DNA of 64,000 bases from Bacteroidota bacterium (GTDB taxonomy: Bacteria; Bacteroidota; Ignavibacteria; Ignavibacteriales; Ignavibacteriaceae), in contig JAKAGV010000008.1 of NCBI GenBank assembly GCA_021815405.1, positions 186,001-250,000 on the forward strand. The letters run 5' to 3'. The notes under the pieces were generated by a model. That model had not been told where the DNA came from. It saw only the letters and a program-made list of their open reading frames with translations, and ran no database searches. A program made the position numbers and the translations under genes. Of the stretch, positions 20,450 to 29,375 are shown piece after piece (the first letter of the stretch is position 1; every line of letters starts with the position of its first letter).

Positions 20450-20740
20450 CTTCAGTCATTTTCAATCTCATTTCGATCATTTTCAGAATTCATTTAATGA
20501 TTTTAAAAGTCAATTTGGTGATTTAAAAAACCATTTCGGTCATTTTTAATTATCGATCAGTCATTTATAAATCCAATTCGATGATTTTTCATGTCCGTTT
20601 GATCATTTAAAAACCTAATTTGATGATTTACAAAGTGCAATCGGTCATTTTAAATCTCAAGTTGTTCATTTAGAACTTCCTTTCAGTCTCTTAAAAATTA
20701 ATTTTGATTCCTTAAAAAATCATTTCGCTATTTCAAAGAA
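20450..20740. repeat. Degenerate 21-bp tandem array, about 14 units
   Basis: The core word TCATTT or TGATTT recurs at exactly 21-base steps (20456, 20477, 20498, 20519, 20540, 20561, 20582, 20603, 20624, 20645, 20666, then degenerate forms at 20687, 20708, 20729). Read on the minus strand, one frame gives repeating heptads of the type N-D/H-R/Q-x-x-F-x, interrupted by stop codons. There are no spacers. The remaining bases around it (20285-20449, 20741-20959) show no feature. Confidence 0.85.
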
Positions 20741-20959
20741 CAAAACAAATCTTTTAATAATTATGGTAATTAGTCGATAAAAAGAAAATATAGTTATGCA
20801 GAAAAAAATTGTCAGGATTTTTTTCTTAAAGGATATAACTTTGTATCTATATACCAATCATAAACAAGTCAATACGGATTTTAATGGTCTGAGGTTGACC
20901 GTAAGATATTTTAATAATTTGTCGAATTAATTTTTCTGATCAAGATCCCTCAATTAAAC

Positions 20960-21024
20960 AAGAACTAATTGCCCCTTATACATGCAAATCAAAATTTTAA
21001 AATGAAAACATGCAATTAGTTCTT
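20960..21024. repeat. 13-bp inverted repeat
   Basis: AAGAACTAATTGC at 20960-20972 is the exact reverse complement of GCAATTAGTTCTT at 21012-21024, with 39 bases between. It could form a cruciform or a hairpin in a transcript. No gene is attached. Confidence 0.6.
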
Positions 21025-21155
21025 AAGCTAATCAAACTTATTGTTGCAGCAGGTTATTTTTATGTGAATGTACAATTAAACTCCCTTCCACTTTCTTTTG
21101 TTGATGTAAAATTCCAAAATAAATTTATAAAATGCAAGAAGTTGAATAAATTAAT

Positions 21156-21279
21156 ACTCACGTTACGCACATGTCATGCTGAACTTGATTCAGCATCCCA
21201 AAAATGCTGAAAAATGAGATTCCGAATCAAGTTCGGAATGACAAAGTAAATTAGATCCTTAATTGTGCGTAACGTGAGT
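21156..21279. repeat. MITE-like palindromic repeat, copy C
   Basis: Perfect terminal inverted repeats (CTCACGTTACGCAC / GTGCGTAACGTGAG) enclose the same two hairpin modules in opposite order to copy A. The hexamer TTAATA stands directly outside both 14-bp ends (21151-21156 and 21279-21284), which looks like a target-site duplication. Confidence 0.85.
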
Positions 21280-21495
21280 TAATATATATATCCATTTCTA
21301 AAAAAAGCATTAACCGCATTTTAGAGCAATGCGGATAAAGCCTTTTTAATTATTCTCATCTTTTATCCGTTAATAAATCGAACGGCAATTAATTTATTTT
21401 CAATTTTATTGATACCTATGTAGGGTAATATTTATCTCAAATCATTTAAATTATTATAAGTATCTTTCTTATAATTTTTATTTGAAGAAATACCA

Positions 21496-22647
21496 ATGCA
21501 AGAGCTAAAAATAAAATCAAAGCTGCCGCAAGTAGGCACAACAATTTTTACAATAATGACTAAGATGGCGTTGGACTACGGAGCTATAAATCTTTCGCAA
21601 GGCTTCCCTGATTTTGAATGTCCCGATGAATTGAAAGAGCTTGTTAACCATTATATTCAAGCCGGAAAGAACCAATATGCACCAATGGCTGGGGTTCCGC
21701 TTCTTCGCGAAAGGATTTCCGCAAAGATTCAAAAGTATTACGGACATTTATATAATCCTGAAACCGAAATAACTATAACGGCAGGGGCTACACAAGCCCT
21801 GTTTACTGCAATTACTGCATTAGTCCATCCAGGCGATGAAGTAATTATATTTGAGCCCGCTTTTGATACTTATGTCCCTTCCGTACTTGTCAATGGAGGT
21901 AAACCTGTAACTATTCCATTAAATGAAAGAGACTTTTCAATCGATTGGGATAGATGTAAAAATGCAATTACAAGTAAAACTAAGCTTATAATAATTAACT
22001 CGCCTCATAATCCTACCGGCAGTGTTATTACTTTGGGCGATTTAAAACGCCTCGAGGAAATTACTAAGGATACAAATATTTTTATCATAAGTGATGAAGT
22101 ATATGAGCACATTGTCTTTGATGGATTAAGACATATAAGTCTTTCACGTTCAGGCGAGCTTGCTAAGAGAAGCTTTATTATTTCGTCTTTTGGAAAAACA
22201 TACCACACAACAGGCTGGAAGATTGGTTACTGCGCTGCTCCTGAAAATTTAATGCGCGAGTTTAGAAAGGTTCACCAGTTTAATGTATTCGCGGTAAACA
22301 CTCCCATCCAGCATGCCTATGCAGATTTTATTTTGAACGAAAATCATTTCCTCCGTCTCAGCGATTTTTATGAACGCAAAAGAAATACATTGGTTAAAGC
22401 TTTGAAGGATTCGAAATTTAAACTCTTAAAATCGAAAGGAACATATTTTCAACTTCTGGAATATTCAGGCATCTCGGATAAAAATGATTATGATTTTGTT
22501 GAATACCTAACAAAGGAAATCGGAGTAGCGGCAATTCCGCTTTCGCCGTTTTATTCCAAAGAGAATGAAAGAAAAATAATCAGGTTATGCTTCGCTAAGA
22601 AAGATGAGGTGCTTTTAGAAGCAGCAGATAAACTGTGCAAGGTTTGA
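21496..22647 (+). CDS. Class I/II aminotransferase, YbdL/methionine aminotransferase-like
   Basis: 383 residues, a fold-type I PLP enzyme. Landmarks are INLSQGFPDF at the N terminus, YAPMAGVPLLRERIS, TAGATQALFTA, NSPHNPTGS, SDEVYEHIVFDG, the PLP lysine in SSFGKTYHTTGWKIGY and the C-terminal carboxylate-binding arginine in IIRLCFAKKDE. The closest group is the methionine/kynurenine aminotransferases (YbdL, KAT); the exact amino acid cannot be fixed by eye. It is a lone plus-strand gene with a weak ribosome site. Confidence 0.9.
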   Translation: MQELKIKSKLPQVGTTIFTIMTKMALDYGAINLSQGFPDFECPDELKELVNHYIQAGKNQYAPMAGVPLLRERISAKIQKYYGHLYNPETEITITAGATQALFTAITALVHPGDEVIIFEPAFDTYVPSVLVNGGKPVTIPLNERDFSIDWDRCKNAITSKTKLIIINSPHNPTGSVITLGDLKRLEEITKDTNIFIISDEVYEHIVFDGLRHISLSRSGELAKRSFIISSFGKTYHTTGWKIGYCAAPENLMREFRKVHQFNVFAVNTPIQHAYADFILNENHFLRLSDFYERKRNTLVKALKDSKFKLLKSKGTYFQLLEYSGISDKNDYDFVEYLTKEIGVAAIPLSPFYSKENERKIIRLCFAKKDEVLLEAADKLCKV

Positions 22648-22660
22648 ATGATTTAGAGTA

Positions 22661-22745
22661 GAAGTCATTGCGAGGAGTGAAACGGCGAAGCAATCTTTTG
22701 TTTTTAATTCAAAATTCAGATCACTTCGCTTCGCTCGTGATGACA
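22661..22745. repeat. Palindromic repeat of the GTCATTGCGAGG type
   Basis: GTCATTGCGAGGAGTGAAAC opens and GCTTCGCTCGTGATGAC closes the element; AGCAATCT and AGATCACTTCG lie inside. Elements of this type are scattered through many bacterial genomes. Only one copy occurs here. Confidence 0.65.
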
Positions 22746-22784
22746 AAATTACTTTTTGGACAGCCCGACAGATTAGAAGTTGAT

Positions 22785-24077
22785 CTATTTCGTCATTTCA
22801 ATTATACTTTTTTCCCCGGTATTTAATGAATCGTTTTCTTTTACCGTTTTTATTTTCGGTACTTCAACTCTTTGAAGAATAATTAAACCGGCAAGAAAAA
22901 ATAATCCAATAGCAAGTGCGGCAATGCGCTGGTTTGAGATATCTGCAATAATCCCATAAAATAACGGACCAACAACCGCAGAAGATTTTCCGAACAATCC
23001 GTCATAAAATCCGAAGAACTCCGCTTCCCTTTCTTTAGGTGTAAGCAGAGCCATTAAGCTGCGGCTGCATGATTGAGATGAACCGATTGAAAGTCCGGCA
23101 GTTAATCCTACCAGATAGAACTGAAAAACATTTTGAACGAAGAAAGCGCCGACTACAACAATCAGCCAAATAACTAATGTTATCGTAATTGTTTTCTTCG
23201 GTCCAATATGATCTGAAATAATTCCAAATACAAACGCACCTCCGACTGCTGTGCTTTGGACTATAACAAAAAAGTAAATTACTTGATCGGTGGACATCTT
23301 TAATATTCCGGAGGCGAATATGGAAGCAAAAGCTATTATCGTAAGTATTGCATCGTTATATAAAAAGAATGCAAGAAGAAATCTTGAGATTGAAGGATAC
23401 TGCTTGTGAATAAAAATTGCTTTTAATGTTTCTTTGCTTTTATTTATTCCGATTCTAAAAGCGTTCTTCTTTACCGGCGCGGTTATTTGCGGCTCATGGA
23501 CAAAAAGAAAAATCGGCAGTGAAAAAAACATGAAGAAAACAGCAGCTACAACGAATGAAAGTCTTATATAAAAATAATAATCCGGTGAAGACTGCGGCGG
23601 AAGCAGAACCATTACAATTAATAATACCGCAAGCGCACCCACATATCCCATTGCAAATCCATAACCGGAGACTCTTCCAAAATTCTTCTTCTCTGTTAAA
23701 CTCGGAAGAAACGCATCATAAAAAACTAATCCTGATTCAAATCCGATATTTGCCAATATAAAAAGTACAAGTCCGAAGATCACGTCACCTTTGTGCACAT
23801 AAAACATAAGTGCAGTACAAATGACTGAGAGAATGGTGAACATTAATAAAAATCTTTTCCGGTTTCGGGAAACATCAGCAACAGCGCCTAAAGGAGGGCT
23901 TAGCATAGCAGAAATAATCATTGAAATACTAACCGCTAATCCCCACAGCCACTTTTTCCCTCCGGCAACGTGGTTGGAAAAGTATTTAGAGTAAATAACG
24001 GTTACTATAATAACCGAAAAGGCGGTGTTGGCAAAATCGAACAGCGTCCAGAAAAAAATCTTTGACTTAGATTTCAT
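22785..24077 (-). CDS. UMF1-family (Atg22-like) MFS transporter
   Basis: 430 residues with about 12 membrane helices. The opening FFWTLFDFANTAFSVII and the SPPLGAVADVSRNRKRFLL loop are typical of UMF1/Atg22 proteins, an MFS branch whose bacterial substrates are mostly unknown and which in yeast exports amino acids from the vacuole. GFYDGLFGKSSAVVGPLFYG in helix 11 is also a family mark. It overlaps nusB by 4 bases (ATGA), so the two are co-translated. Confidence 0.88.
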   Translation of the reverse strand: MKSKSKIFFWTLFDFANTAFSVIIVTVIYSKYFSNHVAGGKKWLWGLAVSISMIISAMLSPPLGAVADVSRNRKRFLLMFTILSVICTALMFYVHKGDVIFGLVLFILANIGFESGLVFYDAFLPSLTEKKNFGRVSGYGFAMGYVGALAVLLIVMVLLPPQSSPDYYFYIRLSFVVAAVFFMFFSLPIFLFVHEPQITAPVKKNAFRIGINKSKETLKAIFIHKQYPSISRFLLAFFLYNDAILTIIAFASIFASGILKMSTDQVIYFFVIVQSTAVGGAFVFGIISDHIGPKKTITITLVIWLIVVVGAFFVQNVFQFYLVGLTAGLSIGSSQSCSRSLMALLTPKEREAEFFGFYDGLFGKSSAVVGPLFYGIIADISNQRIAALAIGLFFLAGLIILQRVEVPKIKTVKENDSLNTGEKSIIEMTK

Positions 24078-24562
24078 TCTTCGTCTTGTTTGGATTGTTT
24101 CGACGGCGTTTCTTCAAGTAATCCCCTCCCGGTCTTATTTAAATTTCCTGATTCTTTAAGATCAGACAAAATTGCATCGAGAATTCCATTGATAAACTTA
24201 CCGCTTCCGGCGGTGCTGTACATCTTTGCAATTTCTATTGCCTCATTGATGGAAACCTTTGGCGGAATATCCGGAAAATAAAGAAGCTCACAGATCCCCA
24301 TTCTTAAAAGCAGCTTGTCAATTAATGCAATACGGTTTAATTCCCAATTATCTACTCTTTTCTTTATTTCCTTATCGAGATCATCTTTATAAATTAAAAC
24401 TTTATTAACCAGTTCGTTAGCAAAGTCTCTATCAGCTTTTTCATCAACATCGGCAAGCATAGCGCCAATTAAAGCTTCAAGAGATTCCTTGTTCATTGTA
24501 TAAGCATATAAGATTTGGAGTACTTTTTCTCTAACAACTCTGCGTTTGAAAACTTTGGGCAT
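24074..24562 (-). CDS. nusB: Transcription antitermination factor NusB
   Basis: 162 residues, all helical. With NusE it binds boxA RNA to protect rRNA transcription from termination. RRVVREKVLQILYAYTMN at the start and KVSINEAIEIAKMYSTAGSGKFINGILDAIL near the end are canonical. A polar C-terminal tail of about 25 residues overlaps the transporter start by 4 bases. Confidence 0.95.
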   Translation of the reverse strand: MPKVFKRRVVREKVLQILYAYTMNKESLEALIGAMLADVDEKADRDFANELVNKVLIYKDDLDKEIKKRVDNWELNRIALIDKLLLRMGICELLYFPDIPPKVSINEAIEIAKMYSTAGSGKFINGILDAILSDLKESGNLNKTGRGLLEETPSKQSKQDEE

Positions 24563-24678
24563 TTATTAAAAGTATCCTTCAAAATATTTTATGGAAATGT
24601 TTTTCACTGAAGCGAACATAATTTTCTTTATTCCGCTGGCAAAGTTAGCAAAAAAATGTTAAATATCACTTGAAAATA

Positions 24679-25713
24679 TCAAAGCGCAAAGAACCAGAAA
24701 ACCAGAAGCGCAATACTTTCTTTAAATTTATAATATAGATTATGTTCAAAGTTCATTTTCAAGTTTGAAGCCGCCAAACCGGCTTTAACGCCAAAAAATC
24801 CGCACATCTCATGCACTCTTGTTAGATGGTAAGAATCGGAGACAATAATTATTTTCCCGATGTTCGGCTTTGTTAATATGCTGTCTTTTATATATCGTAT
24901 TTGATCCGCTGTAGAGACTGTTTTGTTTTCAAGCCAGATATCTTTGCTATTTATCTTGCTTAACTTGATGTAATTGTCCGCAACTTCAGCTTCGGTCATT
25001 TCGCCTGGCGCATTTCCTCCCGTAAGCTGAATTTTATTTACAATTCCTTTTTTGTATAGTTCAACAGCTTTATCAGCACGTGCTGCCAAACTTGGACTCG
25101 GAGAATTATGAGACCAAACTGCTGCTCCAAGTACAACAGCAACATTTTCCAAATGTTTATCTGTAGAAAAGCCCTGTCTAAAATTCTTTTTCAAATTTAT
25201 ATAAACGAAAGTAAGCGCTAAAAGTAAAAGTACTAATGCCGCAGAATCAAATATTGCTCTAACTAAAATCAATTCCTTACCGCCCAGAATATTAAACCAC
25301 AATACTGCTATAAACATAAATTGTAAATACTGGTAAAATGAAAATAAAGCACCAATTAAAATCAGACTAAGCGGATGATCAATAAAATAAATATTAGGAA
25401 GCGGCAGGTGAATTTTTGTACTTTCATAAGCAATAAAAAGAAAAACGGTAAGTAAAACAGGAAATAATATGATTAGTATTGATTTAAATTTCGATTTCAT
25501 CCTAACCGCATAAACAATTACACCAAGAATCGCAAGGAATGTAAATATTGCATTTAGAAAATTCCCGGTATAAAGAATATTTAATTTGGAGAAAGGTAAT
25601 CCTTGGTTTTTATATTTAAAATAATAAAGCATTAAAAGGTCAAATAGCAAAATCATTATTGCTATTGACGATGGAACAATTCTTTTACTGGTTGATCTAT
25701 TTTTTCCAGGCAT
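24679..25713 (-). CDS. DUF218 (YdcF/SanA/ElyC) membrane protein
   Basis: 344 residues from the ATG at 25713; the track begins at a TTG two codons earlier. About five membrane helices fill the first 185 residues, then a DUF218 domain follows (VAVVLGAAVWSHNSPSPSLAARADKAVELY, QLTGGNAPGEMTEAEV, IIIVSDSYHLTRV). ElyC and SanA relatives act in envelope integrity or lipid-carrier metabolism, but the activity of this type is not established. It stands between nusB and nnr, about 100 bases from each. Confidence 0.85.
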   Translation of the reverse strand: MPGKNRSTSKRIVPSSIAIMILLFDLLMLYYFKYKNQGLPFSKLNILYTGNFLNAIFTFLAILGVIVYAVRMKSKFKSILIILFPVLLTVFLFIAYESTKIHLPLPNIYFIDHPLSLILIGALFSFYQYLQFMFIAVLWFNILGGKELILVRAIFDSAALVLLLLALTFVYINLKKNFRQGFSTDKHLENVAVVLGAAVWSHNSPSPSLAARADKAVELYKKGIVNKIQLTGGNAPGEMTEAEVADNYIKLSKINSKDIWLENKTVSTADQIRYIKDSILTKPNIGKIIIVSDSYHLTRVHEMCGFFGVKAGLAASNLKMNFEHNLYYKFKESIALLVFWFFAL

Positions 25714-25815
25714 ATTCAAATATTCTTACCTAATACTTCCCTCTTCTTTATTATATTATTTTCAGAAGGTTTTTAATATAAACTCAGTTAATATAGATTC
25801 TATAAAGTAAAACAT

Positions 25816-27387
25816 TTATGGTAATTTAAAAGAACTTTGCAGAAAATTAATGGCAGCGGGTAGTTTTTTAATGATATCCGTAGCAGTATAACCAAACTCA
25901 GTAAATTCATTGACAAGCAAGTCTGCAGCAAGGCTGTGAATATAAACTCCGGCAATTGCTGCTTTTTCTAAATCCTTTAATTGAGATAAAAAACCTGCAA
26001 TAGTTCCGGTAAGCACGTCGCCTGTTCCAAACTTTGCAAGACCGGGATTTCCTGTCGTATTTATTAAAGCTTCGCTGGAAGGTGTAAAGATAATTGTCGG
26101 CGCTCCCTTAAGTACTAAAAAAGCACCTGTTTCTTTCACAAATTCTTTTCCGTAATTAAGAATATCTTTTTTCAATTCCGTCACTTCGATTCCGATTAAG
26201 CTTGCAAACTCCGCATGATGCGGTGTAAGAATTGAATTTTTCAAATTCAGATTTCTATAACGACCCGCGTTCAATGCAAACACTGCATCGGCATCGATTA
26301 TAAATCTTTTACCATTTTTTCTTTTTAGAATTTCATTTATTGCCAACTGAGTTTCTTCTTCTCTACCAAGCCCGGGACCAATTGCTATTACATCAGCCCA
26401 GTCCAATCTTTTGTCAATCTCGCTTAAATTTTTTTCAGTTAAGAATTCCTTACTGTTATCCTCGTACGCATTAACCACAACTTCAGAAATATTTTTAAAA
26501 GCTAATTTTCTTACGGATTTTGGGAAGCACAAAATCGATGCGCCAGCTCCAACTTTCATCGCAGCTTTCGCAGTCATCAAGGCAGCGCCGGGAAAATTAC
26601 CCGAACCGGCTATTGTCAAAACTTTTCCAGCGGAATATTTATGCTCATTCTTTTTCTTCTTTGGAAAGATATTAAATACGTCTTCCGGTTCTATCAAATA
26701 TTCTTCCGGTTCAAATCTATCAAAGAAAGAATCGTTAATGCCTATATTCCCTTTTTCAATTTGTCCGCAGTTAACGTAACCCTCGCCGAAGAATAATCCT
26801 TTTTTGAATTCACCGAGCGTAACCGTCAAATCAGCATTAAAAACTAATTCTGCATAACCGGTGTCTGCATCCAAACCGGTAGGAATATCAACCGCAACTT
26901 TGTATGCCTTCATCCTATTCAAATCAGAAACGATAGAGTTGTACGGTTCTTTCAAGCCGCCGTGTGCGCCGCTGCCGAGTAAGGAATCTAGAATAATATC
27001 GCAGTCAGCAAGGTATCTTAAATCTTTTTCCGATTCATATTTCTTAATAAATATTTCCTGGTTGTTATGTGCTAATGCAGAAAGGATTCTGAAATTCGCC
27101 AGGCAATCAGGTGACATTTCTCCTTCATTCCCAAGATGAATTACATTTACAGAAAAACCATGGTTTGAAAATTGTCTTGCAGATGCAAAGCCATCGCCGC
27201 CGTTATTGCCTTTGCCGCACACAATCCCAATCTTTTTTCTTTTCTTAAGATGTTGAGTTTTTTCTAAAACGTTAGAGAAAATTTGAATTGCAGCATTCTC
27301 CATCAGTACTAATCCGGGAATGCAAAGCAGATTGATTGCATAATCATCAACTTCCCTGATCTGGCTTGTAGAAAATAGAGGTATCAT
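25816..27387 (-). CDS. nnr: Bifunctional NAD(P)HX epimerase/dehydratase
   Basis: 523 residues. It repairs hydrated NADH and NADPH. The YjeF N-terminal epimerase domain (about 1-215) carries GKGNNGGDGFASAR and DSLLGSGAHGGLKEPY. The C-terminal ribokinase-like dehydratase domain (about 225-520) carries GSGNFPGAALMTAKAAMKVGAG, DADAVFALN, LTPHHAEFA and GTGDVLTGTIAGFL. Both halves look intact. The ATG at 27387 is the only sensible start. Confidence 0.95.
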   Translation of the reverse strand: MIPLFSTSQIREVDDYAINLLCIPGLVLMENAAIQIFSNVLEKTQHLKKRKKIGIVCGKGNNGGDGFASARQFSNHGFSVNVIHLGNEGEMSPDCLANFRILSALAHNNQEIFIKKYESEKDLRYLADCDIILDSLLGSGAHGGLKEPYNSIVSDLNRMKAYKVAVDIPTGLDADTGYAELVFNADLTVTLGEFKKGLFFGEGYVNCGQIEKGNIGINDSFFDRFEPEEYLIEPEDVFNIFPKKKKNEHKYSAGKVLTIAGSGNFPGAALMTAKAAMKVGAGASILCFPKSVRKLAFKNISEVVVNAYEDNSKEFLTEKNLSEIDKRLDWADVIAIGPGLGREEETQLAINEILKRKNGKRFIIDADAVFALNAGRYRNLNLKNSILTPHHAEFASLIGIEVTELKKDILNYGKEFVKETGAFLVLKGAPTIIFTPSSEALINTTGNPGLAKFGTGDVLTGTIAGFLSQLKDLEKAAIAGVYIHSLAADLLVNEFTEFGYTATDIIKKLPAAINFLQSSFKLP

Positions 27388-27572
27388 TGAATGTCTGTGA
27401 ATAAAAATTGATTGTTTCCTATTGCAAAGATAACTTCAATTTTTGTTAGATAAAAAGATAGAAAAGAAATTTGATTATAACGAAAAGAAGATATCGAAGA
27501 AGTTGTCTTTTCTTGGCATCTTTGCGTCTTAGCAGGAAAATTTCTTCACTGCAAAGGCGCAAGGTTTGTTTC

Positions 27573-29003
27573 TCATCTAAAAAACGAAGTAATCAAGCCA
27601 ATCAAAGAGCCTGGCGCAATACCAATTACTATTACAAGAAGCACCGAAATAATAACTGCTAACAAACCGGTATTGCTTCGCTCAAGCGTTAATTCCGTTT
27701 CCGTTTCTCTAAAATACATCAGCACGACTACACGAATATAAAAGTAAACACTGATAACGCTTGATAAAACTCCCGCAATCGCCAGCCATGTAAGATGAGC
27801 TTTTATTGCCGCGATGAAGATATAATATTTTCCAAAGAATCCCGCAAACGGCGGAATACCAGCAAGTGAAAACATTACAATCGCAAGCAGCGCCGCAAGC
27901 ATAGGACTTCTTGATGCCAGTCCGGAATAAGATTTTAATTCGAGGTTTGCTTCTTCCCTTCCCTCAATCAAAGCTACAATTCCAAATGCACCAAGATTCA
28001 TGAACGTGTAAACAGCGAGATAAAAAATTATTCCGGCGATGCCGTCATAATTTCCGGCTGCTAAACCGATAATCATGTATCCTGCATGAGAGATTGAAGA
28101 ATAAGCAAGCATTCTTTTAATATTTGTCTGAGAAATTGCAACAATGCTTCCAAAGAACATTGAGAGAACTGCAATAACAGCTAAGTAAGGCTCAAAGATA
28201 TTACCGATTGTATTGTGCAATAATATTCCAATCATTACAATTATAGCACTGAAGGCAGCAGCTTTACCGCCTGTAGAAAATAATCCGCCGATAGTTGAAG
28301 CGGAGCCGTGATAAACATCCGGTACCCACATATGGAACGGGAATGCCGCAATCTTAAAAGAGAATCCGATTAAGAATAAGAGCACTCCTGCATCGAACAA
28401 AAGGTTGTGTTGAAGCTGAGTAAACTTAGAGGTAATAACATCGATTGATGTTGACTGAGCGGTTCCGTAAATGAGCGCAATTCCGTAAACTATAAATCCG
28501 GTTGCGAATGCGCCTAGCAAAAAATATTTAAGAGAAGCTTCGTTTGCATTCAATCTCTTTCGGTTGATCCCTGCTAAAGCGTAAAAGCTTACAGACATTA
28601 CTTCCAATCCGAGGAAGATTACAAATAAATCTTTCGCACCAGCCATCAGCATCATACCGAGGACTGAGCATTGAATCAGCAAATAATACTCGCCGTAATA
28701 AGTTCCGTACTTCTTCAGGTAATCAATTGAAAGAAGCGAAACAATAGCTGCGCCGAAAGTGAAGATAAAATAAAATACATTTACGTTACCGCCGGTTGCA
28801 AGCATATTTTGAAAAACAACCGAAATTGAATTTACTGTTGCTAATGCATAGAATCCGGAAGCTAAAAAGACTATTATCGATACCCATGGCAAAACGGCTT
28901 CACTCTTATTAAAATACATTTCAATAAGAAGTGAAACCAAAATACCCGCGCCTAAAATTACGAGCGGCAAAATGTTGTAAAATTCTTGAATGTTGTTCAG
29001 CAT
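27573..29003 (-). CDS. nuoN: NADH-quinone oxidoreductase subunit N
   Basis: 476 residues with about 14 membrane helices, one of the three antiporter-like proton-pumping subunits of complex I. FVIFLGLEVMSVSFYALAG holds the conserved helix-5 glutamate, and FKIAAFPFHMWVPDVYHGSAS with GGKAAAF and NIKRMLAYSSISHAGYM the conserved lysines and histidine. It is the last nuo gene here, 4 bases after a small unknown gene. Confidence 0.95.
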   Translation of the reverse strand: MLNNIQEFYNILPLVILGAGILVSLLIEMYFNKSEAVLPWVSIIVFLASGFYALATVNSISVVFQNMLATGGNVNVFYFIFTFGAAIVSLLSIDYLKKYGTYYGEYYLLIQCSVLGMMLMAGAKDLFVIFLGLEVMSVSFYALAGINRKRLNANEASLKYFLLGAFATGFIVYGIALIYGTAQSTSIDVITSKFTQLQHNLLFDAGVLLFLIGFSFKIAAFPFHMWVPDVYHGSASTIGGLFSTGGKAAAFSAIIVMIGILLHNTIGNIFEPYLAVIAVLSMFFGSIVAISQTNIKRMLAYSSISHAGYMIIGLAAGNYDGIAGIIFYLAVYTFMNLGAFGIVALIEGREEANLELKSYSGLASRSPMLAALLAIVMFSLAGIPPFAGFFGKYYIFIAAIKAHLTWLAIAGVLSSVISVYFYIRVVVLMYFRETETELTLERSNTGLLAVIISVLLVIVIGIAPGSLIGLITSFFR

Positions 29004-29007
29004 AAAA

Positions 29008-29373
29008 TTATTCTATAAATAAAATGTCTTCGTCTGTTTTTTCAATTGTTACTTTATGTTCGTCTTCAAGATGAACGACTAACTTAAAATGATTTTTGAA
29101 ATCAAAAATATCCTTATCTTTCTCAACAGCGATCAATTTAATTGATTCATATTTTGTAACTGCTTCTTTCAAATTCTTAAATTGCTTGAAATAAATTTCC
29201 GTGAAGCTTTCGGTTTCATTTAAATAAATTGCCTTTGAGCCCGGCGAAAAATCCATGATAATATCATCTTCAATTATCACTTTGAGCAGCCAGCAGTTTA
29301 ACGGTAATATCAGTCGGTTACCGTAATAAAGTCCGGTCAAATTGTTATTTAAAGCATCTTCAATTGTTTTCAT
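29008..29373 (-). CDS. Unrecognised 121-residue protein between nhaD and nuoN
   Basis: A soluble, acidic protein, without signal peptide or membrane helix. Predicted mixed strands and helices (CWLLKVIIEDDIIMDFSPGS, FKLVVHLEDEHKVTIEKTDED). I do not recognise the family. It begins 2 bases after nhaD and ends 4 bases before nuoN, so it is surely part of the transcript. Its intact frame and exact fit argue for a real gene. Confidence 0.7.
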   Translation of the reverse strand: MKTIEDALNNNLTGLYYGNRLILPLNCWLLKVIIEDDIIMDFSPGSKAIYLNETESFTEIYFKQFKNLKEAVTKYESIKLIAVEKDKDIFDFKNHFKLVVHLEDEHKVTIEKTDEDILFIE

Positions 29374-29375
29374 TT

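Noticed and set aside
20450-20740. Possible CRISPR array
   Set aside because: The period is 21 bases with no spacers and strongly diverged units; no cas gene is in the window.
21010-21210. 66-codon plus ORF
   Set aside because: Its end lies in MITE-like copy C and its start in the 13-bp inverted repeat; no coding signal.
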